A stretch of 64,000 nucleotides of DNA, from the NCBI GenBank assembly GCA_964438975.1, contig CAYTMU010000015.1:1-64000 (forward strand). Reading direction: 5' to 3'. The stretch is from Chryseosolibacter sp964438975. Its GTDB lineage: Bacteria > Bacteroidota > Bacteroidia > Cytophagales > Cyclobacteriaceae. Numbering within the stretch: position 1 is the first letter of the stretch; each line of letters begins with the position of its first letter. Below the pieces are notes generated by a model that ran no database searches, was not told the DNA's origin, and saw nothing but the letters and a program-made list of their open reading frames with translations. A program made the position numbers and the translations under genes. Below are positions 17,736-27,800 of this stretch, in pieces.

Positions 17736-19052
17736 TCAGGAAATGAATGAATTCAAGATCATCACACCGATGATCCCCACGATCGCCACGATTGTTTCCA
17801 TCAGCGACCAGGAACGGAGCGTATCTTTAATACTCAGGTTGAAGTATTCTTTAAAGAGCCAGAATCCCCCGTCGTTGACATGGGAAAACATCAGGCTTCC
17901 GGCGCCGATCGCGAGCACCATGAGGTTCGGATTGACACCGCCAGATGACATGAGCGGCATGATGATCCCGGCAGCGGTGAGACCCGCAACGGTAGCTGAC
18001 CCGACGCAGACGCGGATGACACACGCGATAAACCACCCCAGCAAAAGCGGATGTACATCCATACCCATCAGCATGGTGCCGATCTCCTGGCTTACGCCGC
18101 TGTCGATGAGGATCTGCTTAAGCGCTCCCGCTCCACTCATGATCAGCAGGATCATCGCAATGTCTTTTACCGCATCGCCGTAAATGTCCATGATCCTTTG
18201 GATGCTCGTCCCCATGCGCAGTCCGAGTGTCCAGGTAGCGATCGCGAGTGAGATCAGGAGTACCATGTCCGGGTCGCTGAGGAATACGAATATTTTCCCG
18301 GCACGTCCCTCTTTCGGAACATACGGGTCAAGCAAAGTAGTCGTCGCCAGCAGGATCACGGGAAGTAACGCGGAGACAACACTGTTGAACAACCCTGGAA
18401 GTTTACTTTCTTCGACCTCACTTGGCCGGAACGTATCGGGAAGTTTGGTGTGAATGTTGCGCAGGGTTCGCGCAAACAGCGGCCCCGCGATGACGACGGT
18501 CGGGATTGCTACCGCGATTCCATAGAGAAGCGTTTGTCCCATGTCAGCCCCGAACTGTGCGACGAGATAGGTCGGGGAGGGGTGGGGTGGCAGGAATCCA
18601 TGTGTTACCGAAAGGGAGGCAAGCATGGGAAGCCCGATATAGACCGCGGGTAACTTGAAGCGGTATACCACTGAGAAGATCAGCGGAACCACAAGTACGA
18701 ATCCCACATTGTAGAACAGCGGTATGCCGATGATGAAACCTGTTGCGACGAGTGCCCACTGAATGTACCGTTCGCCAAACAGCGACATCATGCCCGAAGC
18801 GATACGTTGGGCGCCACCGCTCTCCGCAACGAGTTTCCCGAGCATGGCACCGGCAACGATGACGATCACCAGAGAACCCAGCATGTCGCCGATCCCTTTT
18901 TGAATCGAGCCGGTCAGCCGGGCAGGGTCGATGCCGAGGAGCAAGCCCGCGAGAACGGAGATGATAAGAAAGGCGAGAAACGCGTTGACTTTGAACCGGG
19001 TGATGAGCAGGACAAGAATGCCGATGCAGAGTAGGACGATCAGTATAGACAT
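17736..19052 (-). CDS. GntP-family permease (gluconate / D-serine type)
   Basis: This 438-residue membrane protein has about 12 hydrophobic segments and the normal GntP length. Typical phrases are LLLGIDPARLTGSIQKGIGDMLGS, VTHGFLPPHPSPT near residue 165, and a conserved C-terminal block with SHVNDGGFWLFKEYFN. The family imports gluconate and other sugar acids, and also D-serine (DsdX). The downstream genes (RidA, D-TA-family enzyme, dipeptidase) point to a D-amino acid rather than a sugar acid. The ATG at 19052 begins the first membrane segment; a longer frame to 19133 overlaps the small gene upstream and is not preferred. Confidence 0.9.
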   Translation of the reverse strand: MSILIVLLCIGILVLLITRFKVNAFLAFLIISVLAGLLLGIDPARLTGSIQKGIGDMLGSLVIVIVAGAMLGKLVAESGGAQRIASGMMSLFGERYIQWALVATGFIIGIPLFYNVGFVLVVPLIFSVVYRFKLPAVYIGLPMLASLSVTHGFLPPHPSPTYLVAQFGADMGQTLLYGIAVAIPTVVIAGPLFARTLRNIHTKLPDTFRPSEVEESKLPGLFNSVVSALLPVILLATTTLLDPYVPKEGRAGKIFVFLSDPDMVLLISLAIATWTLGLRMGTSIQRIMDIYGDAVKDIAMILLIMSGAGALKQILIDSGVSQEIGTMLMGMDVHPLLLGWFIACVIRVCVGSATVAGLTAAGIIMPLMSSGGVNPNLMVLAIGAGSLMFSHVNDGGFWLFKEYFNLSIKDTLRSWSLMETIVAIVGIIGVMILNSFIS

Positions 19053-19065
19053 GTCGCCCCTGGGA

Positions 19066-19290
19066 TTAGAATTTGTCCGGTATCTGAACGATGCGCACGA
19101 CGATCTCATGCGGGTCGCCGTCGGTGTCGACAAGGGTGAACTTTACCATCGGGTTGTCTTTGCCCAGGTGATTCTCAACATGCGTGATCTTGTTATTGAG
19201 GAGGTGTTCCTGGATCTGATCTTGAAGGATCTGCAGGGCGTTCGCAAAATCCACTTCAAGAGAACTTGGATTGTAGTTCGTTGTCTTCAT
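19066..19290 (-). CDS. Small conserved-looking protein of unknown function
   Basis: This is a 74-residue acidic protein with no signal peptide or membrane segment. The order is a helical half (SLEVDFANALQILQDQIQEH), then a beta-rich half (NPMVKFTLVDTDGD, HEIVVRIVQIPDKF). It starts 9 bp after the fabH stop and ends 13 bp before gntP, so it is almost certainly translated from the same transcript. I do not recognise a family. The alternating hydrophobic pattern and clean spacing support it being a real gene. Confidence 0.7.
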   Translation of the reverse strand: MKTTNYNPSSLEVDFANALQILQDQIQEHLLNNKITHVENHLGKDNPMVKFTLVDTDGDPHEIVVRIVQIPDKF

Positions 19291-19299
19291 GCGGTTTTT

Positions 19300-20298
19300 T
19301 TACCACCGGATAAGTGCAGAGGCCCACGTGAAACCACTGCCAAATGCGGCGAGACAAATTAAGTCATTTTCTCTGATTTTCCCTTCCGCCCAGGCCTCGC
19401 TCATCGCGATCGGTATGGACGCCGCGGTCGTATTGCCATACCGCATGATGTTATTGTACACCTGATCGTCAGACAATCCGAGTTTTCCCTGTATATACTG
19501 ACTGATGCGCAGGTTGGCTTGATGAGGCACCAGGAGATTGATATCCTCTTTGGTCAGGTCATTAGCTTTCAGTGCCTCTGCAATTACTTCCATGAACTTT
19601 ACCACTGCGTGCTTAAAGACCTGGTTGCCGTTCATAACAACCTTGAAGCTCGATGTGTCGGTGATCTTATCAGGCTGACGTTCCTCATTCGGACGACTGC
19701 TGCCGGGATCTTTGATATACAGATCTTCGGCGTACCTGCCGTCGGCATGGAGGTGTGTTGAGAGAACACCAGGCTTATTCGATGGCTGAACGATCGCTGC
19801 GCCTGCGCCGTCGCCAAAGATCACGGCCGTGTTTCTGCCGTTTGTTGATATATCGAGGGCAGTTGATTGTATCTCAGCGCCTACCACCAGTATAGTCTTG
19901 TACATCCCGGTCTTGATGAACTGATCGGCAACGGAGAGGGCATAAATGAATCCTGAGCAGGCGTTCCGGATGTCGAGTGCCGGTACTCCTTCCAGTCCTA
20001 ATTCGCGTCCGAGCAACACACCTGAGCCGGGAAAGAAGTAATCAGGTGTGATTGTCGCCAGTATGATAAAATCAATATCACTTTCCGTGAGCCCCGCACG
20101 CCCGAGGGCCATGCGTGTTGCCGTCGCCGCCATGTTTGCCACAGTGTCCTTCGCGGGATCGATCCACCGGCGTTCTTCAATACCGGTCCGCTCGACGATC
20201 CATTCGTGATTCGTATCCATCACTGTCGACAGGTAGTCGTTCGTGATGATCTTCTCCGGCACGTAGTGACCGAGGCTGGTGATTTTTGTATAGCGCAT
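19300..20298 (-). CDS. fabH: Beta-ketoacyl-ACP synthase III
   Basis: This 332-residue thiolase-fold enzyme starts fatty acid synthesis by condensing an acyl-CoA primer with malonyl-ACP. The catalytic triad is visible: C114 in DIRNACSGF, H259 in LLVPHQANLRI, and N289 in RYGNTTAAS. The C-terminal GSGFTWASALIRW is the usual ending. The ATG at 20298 matches the typical N-terminus (MRYTKITSLGHYVPE); a longer frame to 20319 enters the family B repeat and is not preferred. The gene stands apart from other fab genes, between leuS and the small unknown gene. Confidence 0.95.
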   Translation of the reverse strand: MRYTKITSLGHYVPEKIITNDYLSTVMDTNHEWIVERTGIEERRWIDPAKDTVANMAATATRMALGRAGLTESDIDFIILATITPDYFFPGSGVLLGRELGLEGVPALDIRNACSGFIYALSVADQFIKTGMYKTILVVGAEIQSTALDISTNGRNTAVIFGDGAGAAIVQPSNKPGVLSTHLHADGRYAEDLYIKDPGSSRPNEERQPDKITDTSSFKVVMNGNQVFKHAVVKFMEVIAEALKANDLTKEDINLLVPHQANLRISQYIQGKLGLSDDQVYNNIMRYGNTTAASIPIAMSEAWAEGKIRENDLICLAAFGSGFTWASALIRW

Positions 20299-20312
20299 AG
20301 TTGTTTGGCTTA

Positions 20313-20353
20313 GGTCCAAGGTCTACAGTCGACAGCCCACGGTCCGCCGTGGA
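20313..20353. repeat. Dispersed palindromic repeat, family B copy 2 (degenerate)
   Basis: It reads GGTCCAAGGTCTACAGTCGA then CAGCCCACGGTCCGCCGTGG. This is a shorter and more diverged copy of the family B words, placed between the fabH start and the leuS stop codon at 20357. Confidence 0.7.
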
Positions 20354-20356
20354 TGA

Positions 20357-23161
20357 TCACAATACTACGTTAACGATCCGTCCATGCACGACAATAACCT
20401 TTCTCGGAGCTTTACCGTCGAGCCATTTTTGTACAATATCCGAAGCCAGGACTGTTTTTTCAACGTCTTCTTTTGGCATCTCGAGCGCGAACTTCATTTT
20501 TGCTCTGACTTTGCCGTTTATGGATATCGGATACTCGAAGACATTTTCTTTCAGGTATTCCTCATTCACATCGGGAAAGACGGCGTCAAATATCGTCTGT
20601 TGATGTCCGAGAAGCCCCCATAGTTCTTCGGCTATGTGAGGCGCGAATGGCGCCAACGCGATGACGAGCGGTTCGAGCACTGCACGCTTGTCGGTTTTGA
20701 GCGATGTTAACTCATTGACGCAGATCATGAATTCACTGACGCTTGTGTTAAAAGAGAAGGAGTCAATGTCTTGCTCGATCTTCTTTAGCGTGCGATGAAG
20801 GATCTTTAGTTCATCTGGCGTCGGCTCCGCGTCGGAGACGTGGAAGCTGCCGTTGCGCTGGTGAAAGAGATTCCAGAACCGGCGTAAGAATTTGAATACG
20901 CCGTCGATCCCGTTCGTATTCCAGGGCTTTGATGCCTCGAGCGGACCGAGGAACATTTCGTACATCCGCAAAGTATCTGCACCGTAGCTGTCGATGATGT
21001 CATCAGGGTTGACGACGTTGAAATACGATTTGCTCATCTTTTCGATCGCTGCCCCGCAGATATACTTTCCATCTTCGAGGATGAACTCCGCGTTGGCGAA
21101 GTCGGGCTTCCACTGGGTGAATGCTTCGCGGTTGAGTTCGAGACCATTCACCAGCGTGATATCGACGTGAAGCGGATCGGTCTCATACTGGTCTTTGAGT
21201 CCAGCGGATACAAACTTGTTAGTACCACGTATCCGATAGACGAAGCGTGAGTCGCCGGTGATCTTGCCTTGATTGATCAGTTTGCGGAAGGGCTCTTCAA
21301 ATCCCAAATAGCCAAGATCGTGCAGGATCTTCACCCATAGCCGCGCGTACAGCAAGTGTGCAACGGCGTGTTCAGAGCCCCCGATATACACGTCTACCTG
21401 CCCCCAGTAGTCGAGCGCTTCCCTGCTGGCAAATGCCTTTTCGTTGTGCGGGTCGGTAAATCGCAGAAAGTACCATGCGGCGCCGGCGTGTGTCGGCATG
21501 GTGTTGGTATCGCGCCGTTTGTCATTGCCGAAATTCACCCATTCCGTAAGATTCGCCAGCGGACCCTCGCCAGTGCCGGAGGGGCGGAAATCATTTGAGT
21601 CGGGGAGTTCAAGAGGCAAGTCCTCTTCCGCCATTGCGTAGGGGATGTCATTCCGGTATACAACCGGGAACGGCTCGCCCCAATAGCGCTGACGGCTCCA
21701 GCCCGCGTCCCGCATCTTGTAGTTCACCTGGCGTTGTCCGACTCCGAGTTCTTCCAACTTCCCGACAACAACATTGATCGCTTCGCGCATCACCAGGCCG
21801 TCTAGGAATCCGGAATTCTCCAGCGTAGCCTCGTATGTCGGGTTTGCTTCCTCGCCGTTGTAGTGTACGCCGATGATGTTGGTTATTGGCAGGTTGAAGT
21901 GTCTCGCGAATTTGTGATCACGTTCGTCGCCACAGGGCACACCCATGATGGCGCCGGTTCCGTATCCAGCCAGAACGTATTCACTGATCCAAATCGGAAT
22001 CTCCCGGTTGTTGAACGGATTGATGGCGTAGGCGCCGGTGAAGGCCCCTGTTATCTTTTTCACTTCGGCCATTCGGTCGATTTCCGACCGGCTTTCCACG
22101 TACGATAAATAGCTGTCGACATCGGCCTGTTGCGCGTTACTGGTGATGTCCTTTACCATCTCGTGCTCGGGTGCAACGACCATGAAGTCGACTCCGAAAA
22201 TGGTATCAGGCCGGGTGGTGAATACAACCATCTCCTTCACGACGGACCGTTCACTTCTGACTTCGAAGCGCACGCGCGCGCCGGTGCTCTTGCCGATCCA
22301 GTTGCGCTGGATATCCTTCATCGACTCGCTGTAGTCCACATGCTCCAGACCTTGGAGCAACCGATCCGCGTACTCGGTGATCCGGAGGCTCCACTGGCGC
22401 ATCTGTCGCTTCACAACGGGAAATCCGCCTCGGTAGCTCACGCCGTTGATCACCTCGTCGTTTGCCAGTACTGTCCCCAAAGCTTCACACCAGTTCACAT
22501 CCGTAAATGCCAGGTAAGCTAACCGGTACTGCATCAGGATATCCTGGCGCAATTTTTCATCGAACGTTCGCCATTCGTCAGCTGAAAAAACAGCTCTGTC
22601 GGTGTCGGGAAGTTTGTATTTGATATTTGGGAAAGGATACTCGGCGTTTCCCGCCGATTCGAAGATTTTTATCAACTCTTCTATCCGCTCCGCTTTATCC
22701 TTTTTTCGATTGTACCAGCTGCCGAAGATCTGAAGAAAGATCCATTGGGTCCACTTGTAGTAAGAAGGGTCACAAGTACGGATCTCCCGGCTCCAATCAT
22801 AGGAGAATCCGATCTTGGACATTTGCCGTACGAAGTTCCGGATGTTCTGATCAGTCGATTTTGCAGGGTGAATACCGTGCTCTATGGCGTACTGTTCGGC
22901 GGGTAATCCGAAGGCATCGAACCCCATCGGGTGCAGTACGTTGAAGCCCTTGAGCCGCTTGTACCGGGCGACTATATCGGAAGCGATATAACCCAGCGGG
23001 TGACCGACGTGGAGGCCCGCTCCGGAGGGGTAGGGGAACATATCCAGCACATAGTATTTCGGCTTCTCTGATGCCGACACCTTGTAGACGTCGCGCTTCA
23101 CCCACTCGCTGCGCCATTTTTCCTCAATCCGTTTGATCTCTTCCTTGCTGTATTCGCTCAT
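20357..23161 (-). CDS. leuS: Leucyl-tRNA synthetase
   Basis: This 934-residue class I aminoacyl-tRNA synthetase charges tRNA-Leu. The HIGH-type motif is HVGH at residues 51-54 (PYPSGAGLHVGHPLGY) and the KMSKS loop is at 708-712. The CP1 editing domain lies between (TTRPDTIFGVDFMVVAPEHE near 310, GTGAIMGVPCGDERD near 405). The C-terminal anticodon-binding and leucine-specific regions are complete (FEYPISINGKVRAKMKF). The length is slightly greater than the 860-residue E. coli enzyme, as is usual for Bacteroidota. Confidence 0.97.
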   Translation of the reverse strand: MSEYSKEEIKRIEEKWRSEWVKRDVYKVSASEKPKYYVLDMFPYPSGAGLHVGHPLGYIASDIVARYKRLKGFNVLHPMGFDAFGLPAEQYAIEHGIHPAKSTDQNIRNFVRQMSKIGFSYDWSREIRTCDPSYYKWTQWIFLQIFGSWYNRKKDKAERIEELIKIFESAGNAEYPFPNIKYKLPDTDRAVFSADEWRTFDEKLRQDILMQYRLAYLAFTDVNWCEALGTVLANDEVINGVSYRGGFPVVKRQMRQWSLRITEYADRLLQGLEHVDYSESMKDIQRNWIGKSTGARVRFEVRSERSVVKEMVVFTTRPDTIFGVDFMVVAPEHEMVKDITSNAQQADVDSYLSYVESRSEIDRMAEVKKITGAFTGAYAINPFNNREIPIWISEYVLAGYGTGAIMGVPCGDERDHKFARHFNLPITNIIGVHYNGEEANPTYEATLENSGFLDGLVMREAINVVVGKLEELGVGQRQVNYKMRDAGWSRQRYWGEPFPVVYRNDIPYAMAEEDLPLELPDSNDFRPSGTGEGPLANLTEWVNFGNDKRRDTNTMPTHAGAAWYFLRFTDPHNEKAFASREALDYWGQVDVYIGGSEHAVAHLLYARLWVKILHDLGYLGFEEPFRKLINQGKITGDSRFVYRIRGTNKFVSAGLKDQYETDPLHVDITLVNGLELNREAFTQWKPDFANAEFILEDGKYICGAAIEKMSKSYFNVVNPDDIIDSYGADTLRMYEMFLGPLEASKPWNTNGIDGVFKFLRRFWNLFHQRNGSFHVSDAEPTPDELKILHRTLKKIEQDIDSFSFNTSVSEFMICVNELTSLKTDKRAVLEPLVIALAPFAPHIAEELWGLLGHQQTIFDAVFPDVNEEYLKENVFEYPISINGKVRAKMKFALEMPKEDVEKTVLASDIVQKWLDGKAPRKVIVVHGRIVNVVL

Positions 23162-23184
23162 TATTAAGTTTCAAAATTGAAGGG

Positions 23185-23192
23185 CAAAATTA
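23185..23192 (-). promoter_or_regulatory. Putative -7 promoter box for leuS
   Basis: It reads TAATTTTG on the minus strand, a full match to TAnnTTTG, 24 bp ahead of the start codon. No convincing -33 TTG is seen. Confidence 0.35.
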
Positions 23193-23273
23193 AGTATTCC
23201 TGTGAATCGGGAAACAGCTTTGAAGTCATCCGCGGAATCGACGGGATGCCCGGAATTGTACACGTCTGGACGG

Positions 23274-23666
23274 TTAATTCTGGATCAGGGGTCGAATCGC
23301 CTCGATATCCGCCTGCTTGATCGGCTTGGTGATCATCTTGATCACATTCCTGTGAAGGAGTACTTGTTCCCGGTCGGCTGCGCTTCCGGAACTGGTGAGC
23401 ACGACAATCCGGGAATGCTCCCGTATTTTTTCCGGCAGGCTTGAAAAGAGGTTCAGGAAAAGGAAACCGTCAACAACCGGCATGTTCAGATCGAGGAAAA
23501 TCACATTTGGAGGCGCGTCCCCGTTGAGATTTTTTAGCCAGCTGAGCGCACTTTCAGCAGAACGATAGGCGACGAGTTCCTTTGAAAAATTACACAACTC
23601 AAGAAAACGGCGATGGATAAAAAGATCGATCTCGCTGTCGTCGATGAGCATGGCTTTGTCCACCAT
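23274..23666 (-). CDS. Single-domain response regulator (CheY-like receiver)
   Basis: This 130-residue protein is a receiver domain only. The acidic pair is D9-D10 (MLIDDSEID), the phosphorylated aspartate is D59 (VIFLDLNMP), the switch threonine is T91 (VVLTSSG) and the lysine is K114 in ITKPIKQAD. There is no output domain, so it must act through a partner or as a phosphate relay. No sensor kinase is adjacent in the window. It lies 112 bp upstream of leuS in the same direction. Confidence 0.92.
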   Translation of the reverse strand: MVDKAMLIDDSEIDLFIHRRFLELCNFSKELVAYRSAESALSWLKNLNGDAPPNVIFLDLNMPVVDGFLFLNLFSSLPEKIREHSRIVVLTSSGSAADREQVLLHRNVIKMITKPIKQADIEAIRPLIQN

Positions 23667-23894
23667 TTCAATATAGGGTTAGGGTCTCTTCAAACTTACG
23701 GAAAAAAGCGATTAAATTGGACATTCAGATGGAAAAATATGCGCGCGCCGGTTTTTCGGGACTGAAAAATGTGTTAAAATTGAATCTTCTATAAGCAAGA
23801 ATGATGTACTCTTTTTCAGGCGCGGTCCATGCAACGGGTGGGCCATCGCTTCCGGCCGTCAAAAGAAATAACTAACTATCAAAATAAATTTAAT

Positions 23895-24785
23895 ATGAAA
23901 TTACAGCGACCTACGTATGTGTTAGCAATAGCCACGGTCATGATGGTTCTGGCATCCTGCTCCCAGTCGGGCGGTGATAAGGACCAGAACTCCCGTGAGT
24001 TTGACGAGGCCAGCGAATCACTGAAACATCAGATTGAAGAAGTGGCGTACAACATTCCTCCTCCGTCCGAGATACCATACATGCTTCAGGCAACCGGTGC
24101 TGAGTTTAACCAAAGCCTTGTCAACGGTCGCGATAAGGTCGATCAATACACGGCACAGAATGACAGGGCAGCACTTAACCTCGGTGTGTATGCGGCGGAT
24201 ATCGGGTACCTGACTTCCTATGACAAGACTCAGGAAGCGATCGACTACCTGGCGGCATGTAAGACATTGTCGGATGACCTGGGCCTCATCGGTACATTTG
24301 ACGTTGCGTTGCTGGAAAAGTTTGAGAAGAATATATCTAACAAGGATTCCCTGACGACGCTACTGGATAAGACCATCAAGCAGAGCCAGAATTATCTGAA
24401 AGATGATAGCCGCAACAAACTTTCATCGCTGGTGGTAGCAGGAAGCTTTATCGAAGGTCTCTACATCGCTACTGGCCTGATCAAATCCTATCCCAAGAAT
24501 ATTCTGCCTGAAGATAACCGGAACCTGGTACTGACGCCTCTTATGCGGGTTGTGCTGGAGCAAAAGGGGTCCGTATCTGAGATGGTGAAGATGTTGGAGA
24601 ACTCTGAACAAACGGAGACTGTCGCGGGGATTCGCGATGACTTTAAGGCGCTTGAACAAACCTACCAGAATCTGAATATCGAGGAGCAGATCAAGAATAA
24701 CCGCGCTGACCTCGTACTCAGTGACAAAAACCTTGAAGGCATTACCAGTATCGTTGAGAAAATTCGCAAGCGGATAACGGGTTAG
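23895..24785 (+). CDS. Lipoprotein of unknown function
   Basis: The 296-residue protein starts with a lipoprotein signal (MKLQRPTYVLAIATVMMVLASC, with the lipobox LASC). The mature part is almost wholly helical and acidic, with recurring leucine/acidic patterns (YLAACKTLSDDLGLIGTF, ALLEKFEKNISNKDSL, EMVKMLENSEQTETVAG). I see no catalytic motif and do not recognise the family. The ATG at 23895 starts the signal; an upstream frame start at 23829 gives a non-signal extension. It is followed by a strong terminator and then the TerB/FHA/ABC fusion gene, which has its own promoter-like site. Confidence 0.8.
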   Translation: MKLQRPTYVLAIATVMMVLASCSQSGGDKDQNSREFDEASESLKHQIEEVAYNIPPPSEIPYMLQATGAEFNQSLVNGRDKVDQYTAQNDRAALNLGVYAADIGYLTSYDKTQEAIDYLAACKTLSDDLGLIGTFDVALLEKFEKNISNKDSLTTLLDKTIKQSQNYLKDDSRNKLSSLVVAGSFIEGLYIATGLIKSYPKNILPEDNRNLVLTPLMRVVLEQKGSVSEMVKMLENSEQTETVAGIRDDFKALEQTYQNLNIEEQIKNNRADLVLSDKNLEGITSIVEKIRKRITG

Positions 24786-24807
24786 TTGTGATTTCTTCCC
24801 GTTTCAG

Positions 24808-24842
24808 AAGGACTGGCAATCAAATGCCAGTCCTTTTTTTTA
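24808..24842 (+). terminator. Intrinsic terminator after the lipoprotein gene
   Basis: The stem GGACTGGCA (24810-24818) pairs perfectly with TGCCAGTCC (24825-24833) around a 6-nt loop and is followed by eight or more T. It begins 22 bp after the stop codon. Confidence 0.9.
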
Positions 24843-24843
24843 T

Positions 24844-24870
24844 TTGGAACTTTTTCTTTCACTATCTTTA
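24844..24870 (+). promoter_or_regulatory. Putative promoter for the TerB/FHA/ABC gene
   Basis: TTG at 24844-24846 and TATCTTTA at 24863-24870 (one mismatch to TAnnTTTG) are 16 bp apart, directly after the terminator and 22 bp before the ATG at 24892. Confidence 0.4.
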
Positions 24871-24891
24871 AAAGCCTATTCCTGCTTGCTT

Positions 24892-27800
24892 ATGAGTGAA
24901 CCACTACTGAGGGCTATTTTGCGATTATTTGCTGTCGTTGCCAAACAAGGAGATGTAACCCGGCAGGAACGTGATCAGATCAGGGTGTTTCTTCAGGAGC
25001 ATTTAAGCCACTCGGCCGTCGAAGGGTATCTCAGTTTTTTCGATGAGATCACCAGTGTCCCGCAGACTTCGGTGAGTGATGTGGAGAGAACGCGCCAGCT
25101 CTGCCAGGAGATCAACCCCGAATTAACGCAGAAGCAGAAGACGATCATCATTCTAGAGCTTTTCAGTATTATCCAGGCGGATGGGCACATATCCGACACG
25201 GAGAAGGAGCTTGTTAACGCGATCGGCGAGAGTTTCAAGATCAGTCAGGCGCGAATCGATTCGATCGAGACGTTCGTGCTCGGCCATACGGCCCAGGATC
25301 TCGACCACGACGATATGCTCATCGTCGACGGCTCTGCGCGGAAATCTTTTGCGCGCGCAAAGCATTTCTCCCGTCAACATCTCGACGGACTTATTGCCGT
25401 ACTCCACGCGGAGGAGCAGGGGATCTATTTTCTGAAGTATATCGGTTCCTCGGATGTCTACCTGAACGGCGTGCCGGTAAAGCCGCGGAAGGTTAATGTG
25501 TTGGCTGTGGGTAGCTTGTTGCGGTGGGATAAGGATGATCCGGTTTACTACGGCGAGATACAAAACGAATTCAAAAAGGTCAGCGAGGCGAGCCCGACAA
25601 CATTTGAGGCGTCTAATATCAGCTACCATTTCAAAAACGGCAAACTGGGATTGCGCAACGTCAACCTTGCGGAAGAGTCCGGAAAGCTGATCGCCTTGAT
25701 GGGCGCGAGTGGGGCCGGTAAGTCCACTTTGCTCCATGTTCTCAATGGGTCGGAACAACCGTCGGAAGGACAAGTGCTGATCAATGGTATCGACCTGCAC
25801 AAGGAACCTCACCGCATCAAGGGTGTGATTGGTTTTGTTCCGCAGGACGATCTGCTGATCGAGGATCTCACGGTCTATCAAAATTTGTACTACGCCGCGA
25901 AACTGTGTTTCAGCGATCGGGCGGAGGAAGAGATCGACGCACTCGTGTTACGCGTATTGGAGGATCTCGGGTTAGCTGAGATCCGGGATTTGAAGGTAGG
26001 CTCTCCGTTACGCAAAACGATCAGCGGCGGACAGCGCAAACGCCTCAATATCGGACTGGAGCTCCTGCGCGAGCCTGCTGTCCTGTTTTGTGACGAACCA
26101 ACAAGCGGTCTTTCATCACGAGACTCGGAGAATATTATAGACTTGTTGAAAGAACTTTCGCTGAAAGGAAAACTGGTCTTTGCGGTGATCCATCAACCTT
26201 CGTCGGACATTTTCAAGATGTTCGACAAGCTGCTCATTCTGGATACCGGCGGATATCAGATCTACTACGGAAACCCCGTCGATGCGGTGACGTATTTTAA
26301 ACGTCGGATCAATCTCATAAACAGTGACGAAGGGGAGTGCTACCAGTGTGGCAATGTAAATCCCGAGCAGATATTCAATATTATTGAAAGTAAGGTCATC
26401 AACGAATACGGACACTTTACCAATGAGCGAAAAATTCCGGCGGAGCAGTGGAATGAGACTTTCCGGAAGTTCCACCGAACTCCACCGGTACGTCGTGTGA
26501 CTACTGTTCCACATTCGACACTAAGTATCCCGGGCCGGGCAAAGCAAATGGTGCTTTTCGCTATGCGGGATGTTCAGGCGAAGCTGCACAACCGACAATA
26601 CCTGGTTATCAACTTGCTTGAGGCACCCCTCCTGGCATTCATACTCGCGTTCATAGTCAAGTATTACAGTACGGACGCGACGGGGGAAGGAGAATACGTT
26701 TTCAGTAAGAACCCAAATCTTCCGGCGTATTTCTTTATGAGCGTTATCGTCGCTCTTTTTATGGGGTTGACGGTAAGCGCGGAGGAGATCATCCGCGATC
26801 GGAAGATTCTCAAGCGTGAAAAGTTCCTGAACCTTAGCCGGAGTAGTTACATTCTTTCCAAGATCGGAATACTGTTCACGCTTTCGGCATTGCAGACCGC
26901 TAGCTTTGTGCTCGTTGGAAACGCTATCCTTGAAATTCAGGGAATGCTCTTTCAACACTGGTTCATCCTGTTCAGTACCTCTTGCTTTGCGAACCTGCTC
27001 GGCCTCAATATTTCATCATCCTTTAACTCCGCCGTCACCATCTATATCCTGATTCCTCTGTTGCTGATCCCTCAACTAATCCTCAGCGGTGTGGTGGTAA
27101 AGTTTGACAAACTCAATCCCCGGATCGGAAACACCGAAACGGTTCCTCTGGTTGGCGATCTGATGGCTTCGCGCTGGGCGTTCGAGGCAGCTATGGTCAC
27201 GCAATTCAAGGACAATAGGTTTGAACGCGAGTTCTTCCCCTATGATCAAGTGATGGCCGAGGCCGACTTCAAAAAGATATACCTGATACCGGAACTGCGC
27301 ACGAAATTACAATTTGCCCTGAACCGGTATCATTCAGCAGATTCTGCTACCGCGGTGCAGGTAGATCGCAATCTACTCGTCGTTCGCAATAGTATTGAGG
27401 AAGAGTTGAGTAAACTCGGCGAGGACAAGTTCCCTCAGGTGAAGAACCTGGAGCTGACACACTTTGACTCGACATTGTATGATGAGACAACCGGTTTTCT
27501 CGCGAAGTTGAACAGCTACTATGTGAACCGGTTCAATACCGCGGACAAAGCTAAAGAGGAGAAAGTTTCCCGGATGACCGATACGCCCGAAAAACGCCGT
27601 GAGTTTGACCAGCTTCGCAATGACTACCACAACGAAGCCGTGTCGGAGCTTGTCAAGAACCTGGGCGAGACTCACCGCATTGTCGAGAGTGACGGCCAAC
27701 TGATCCAGAAGATATTTCCGATCTACAAGGCGCCGGAACCCGATCATCTCGTCGACTTTGACGCACAGTTTTACATGCCGGCAAAGCATTTCATGAATAC

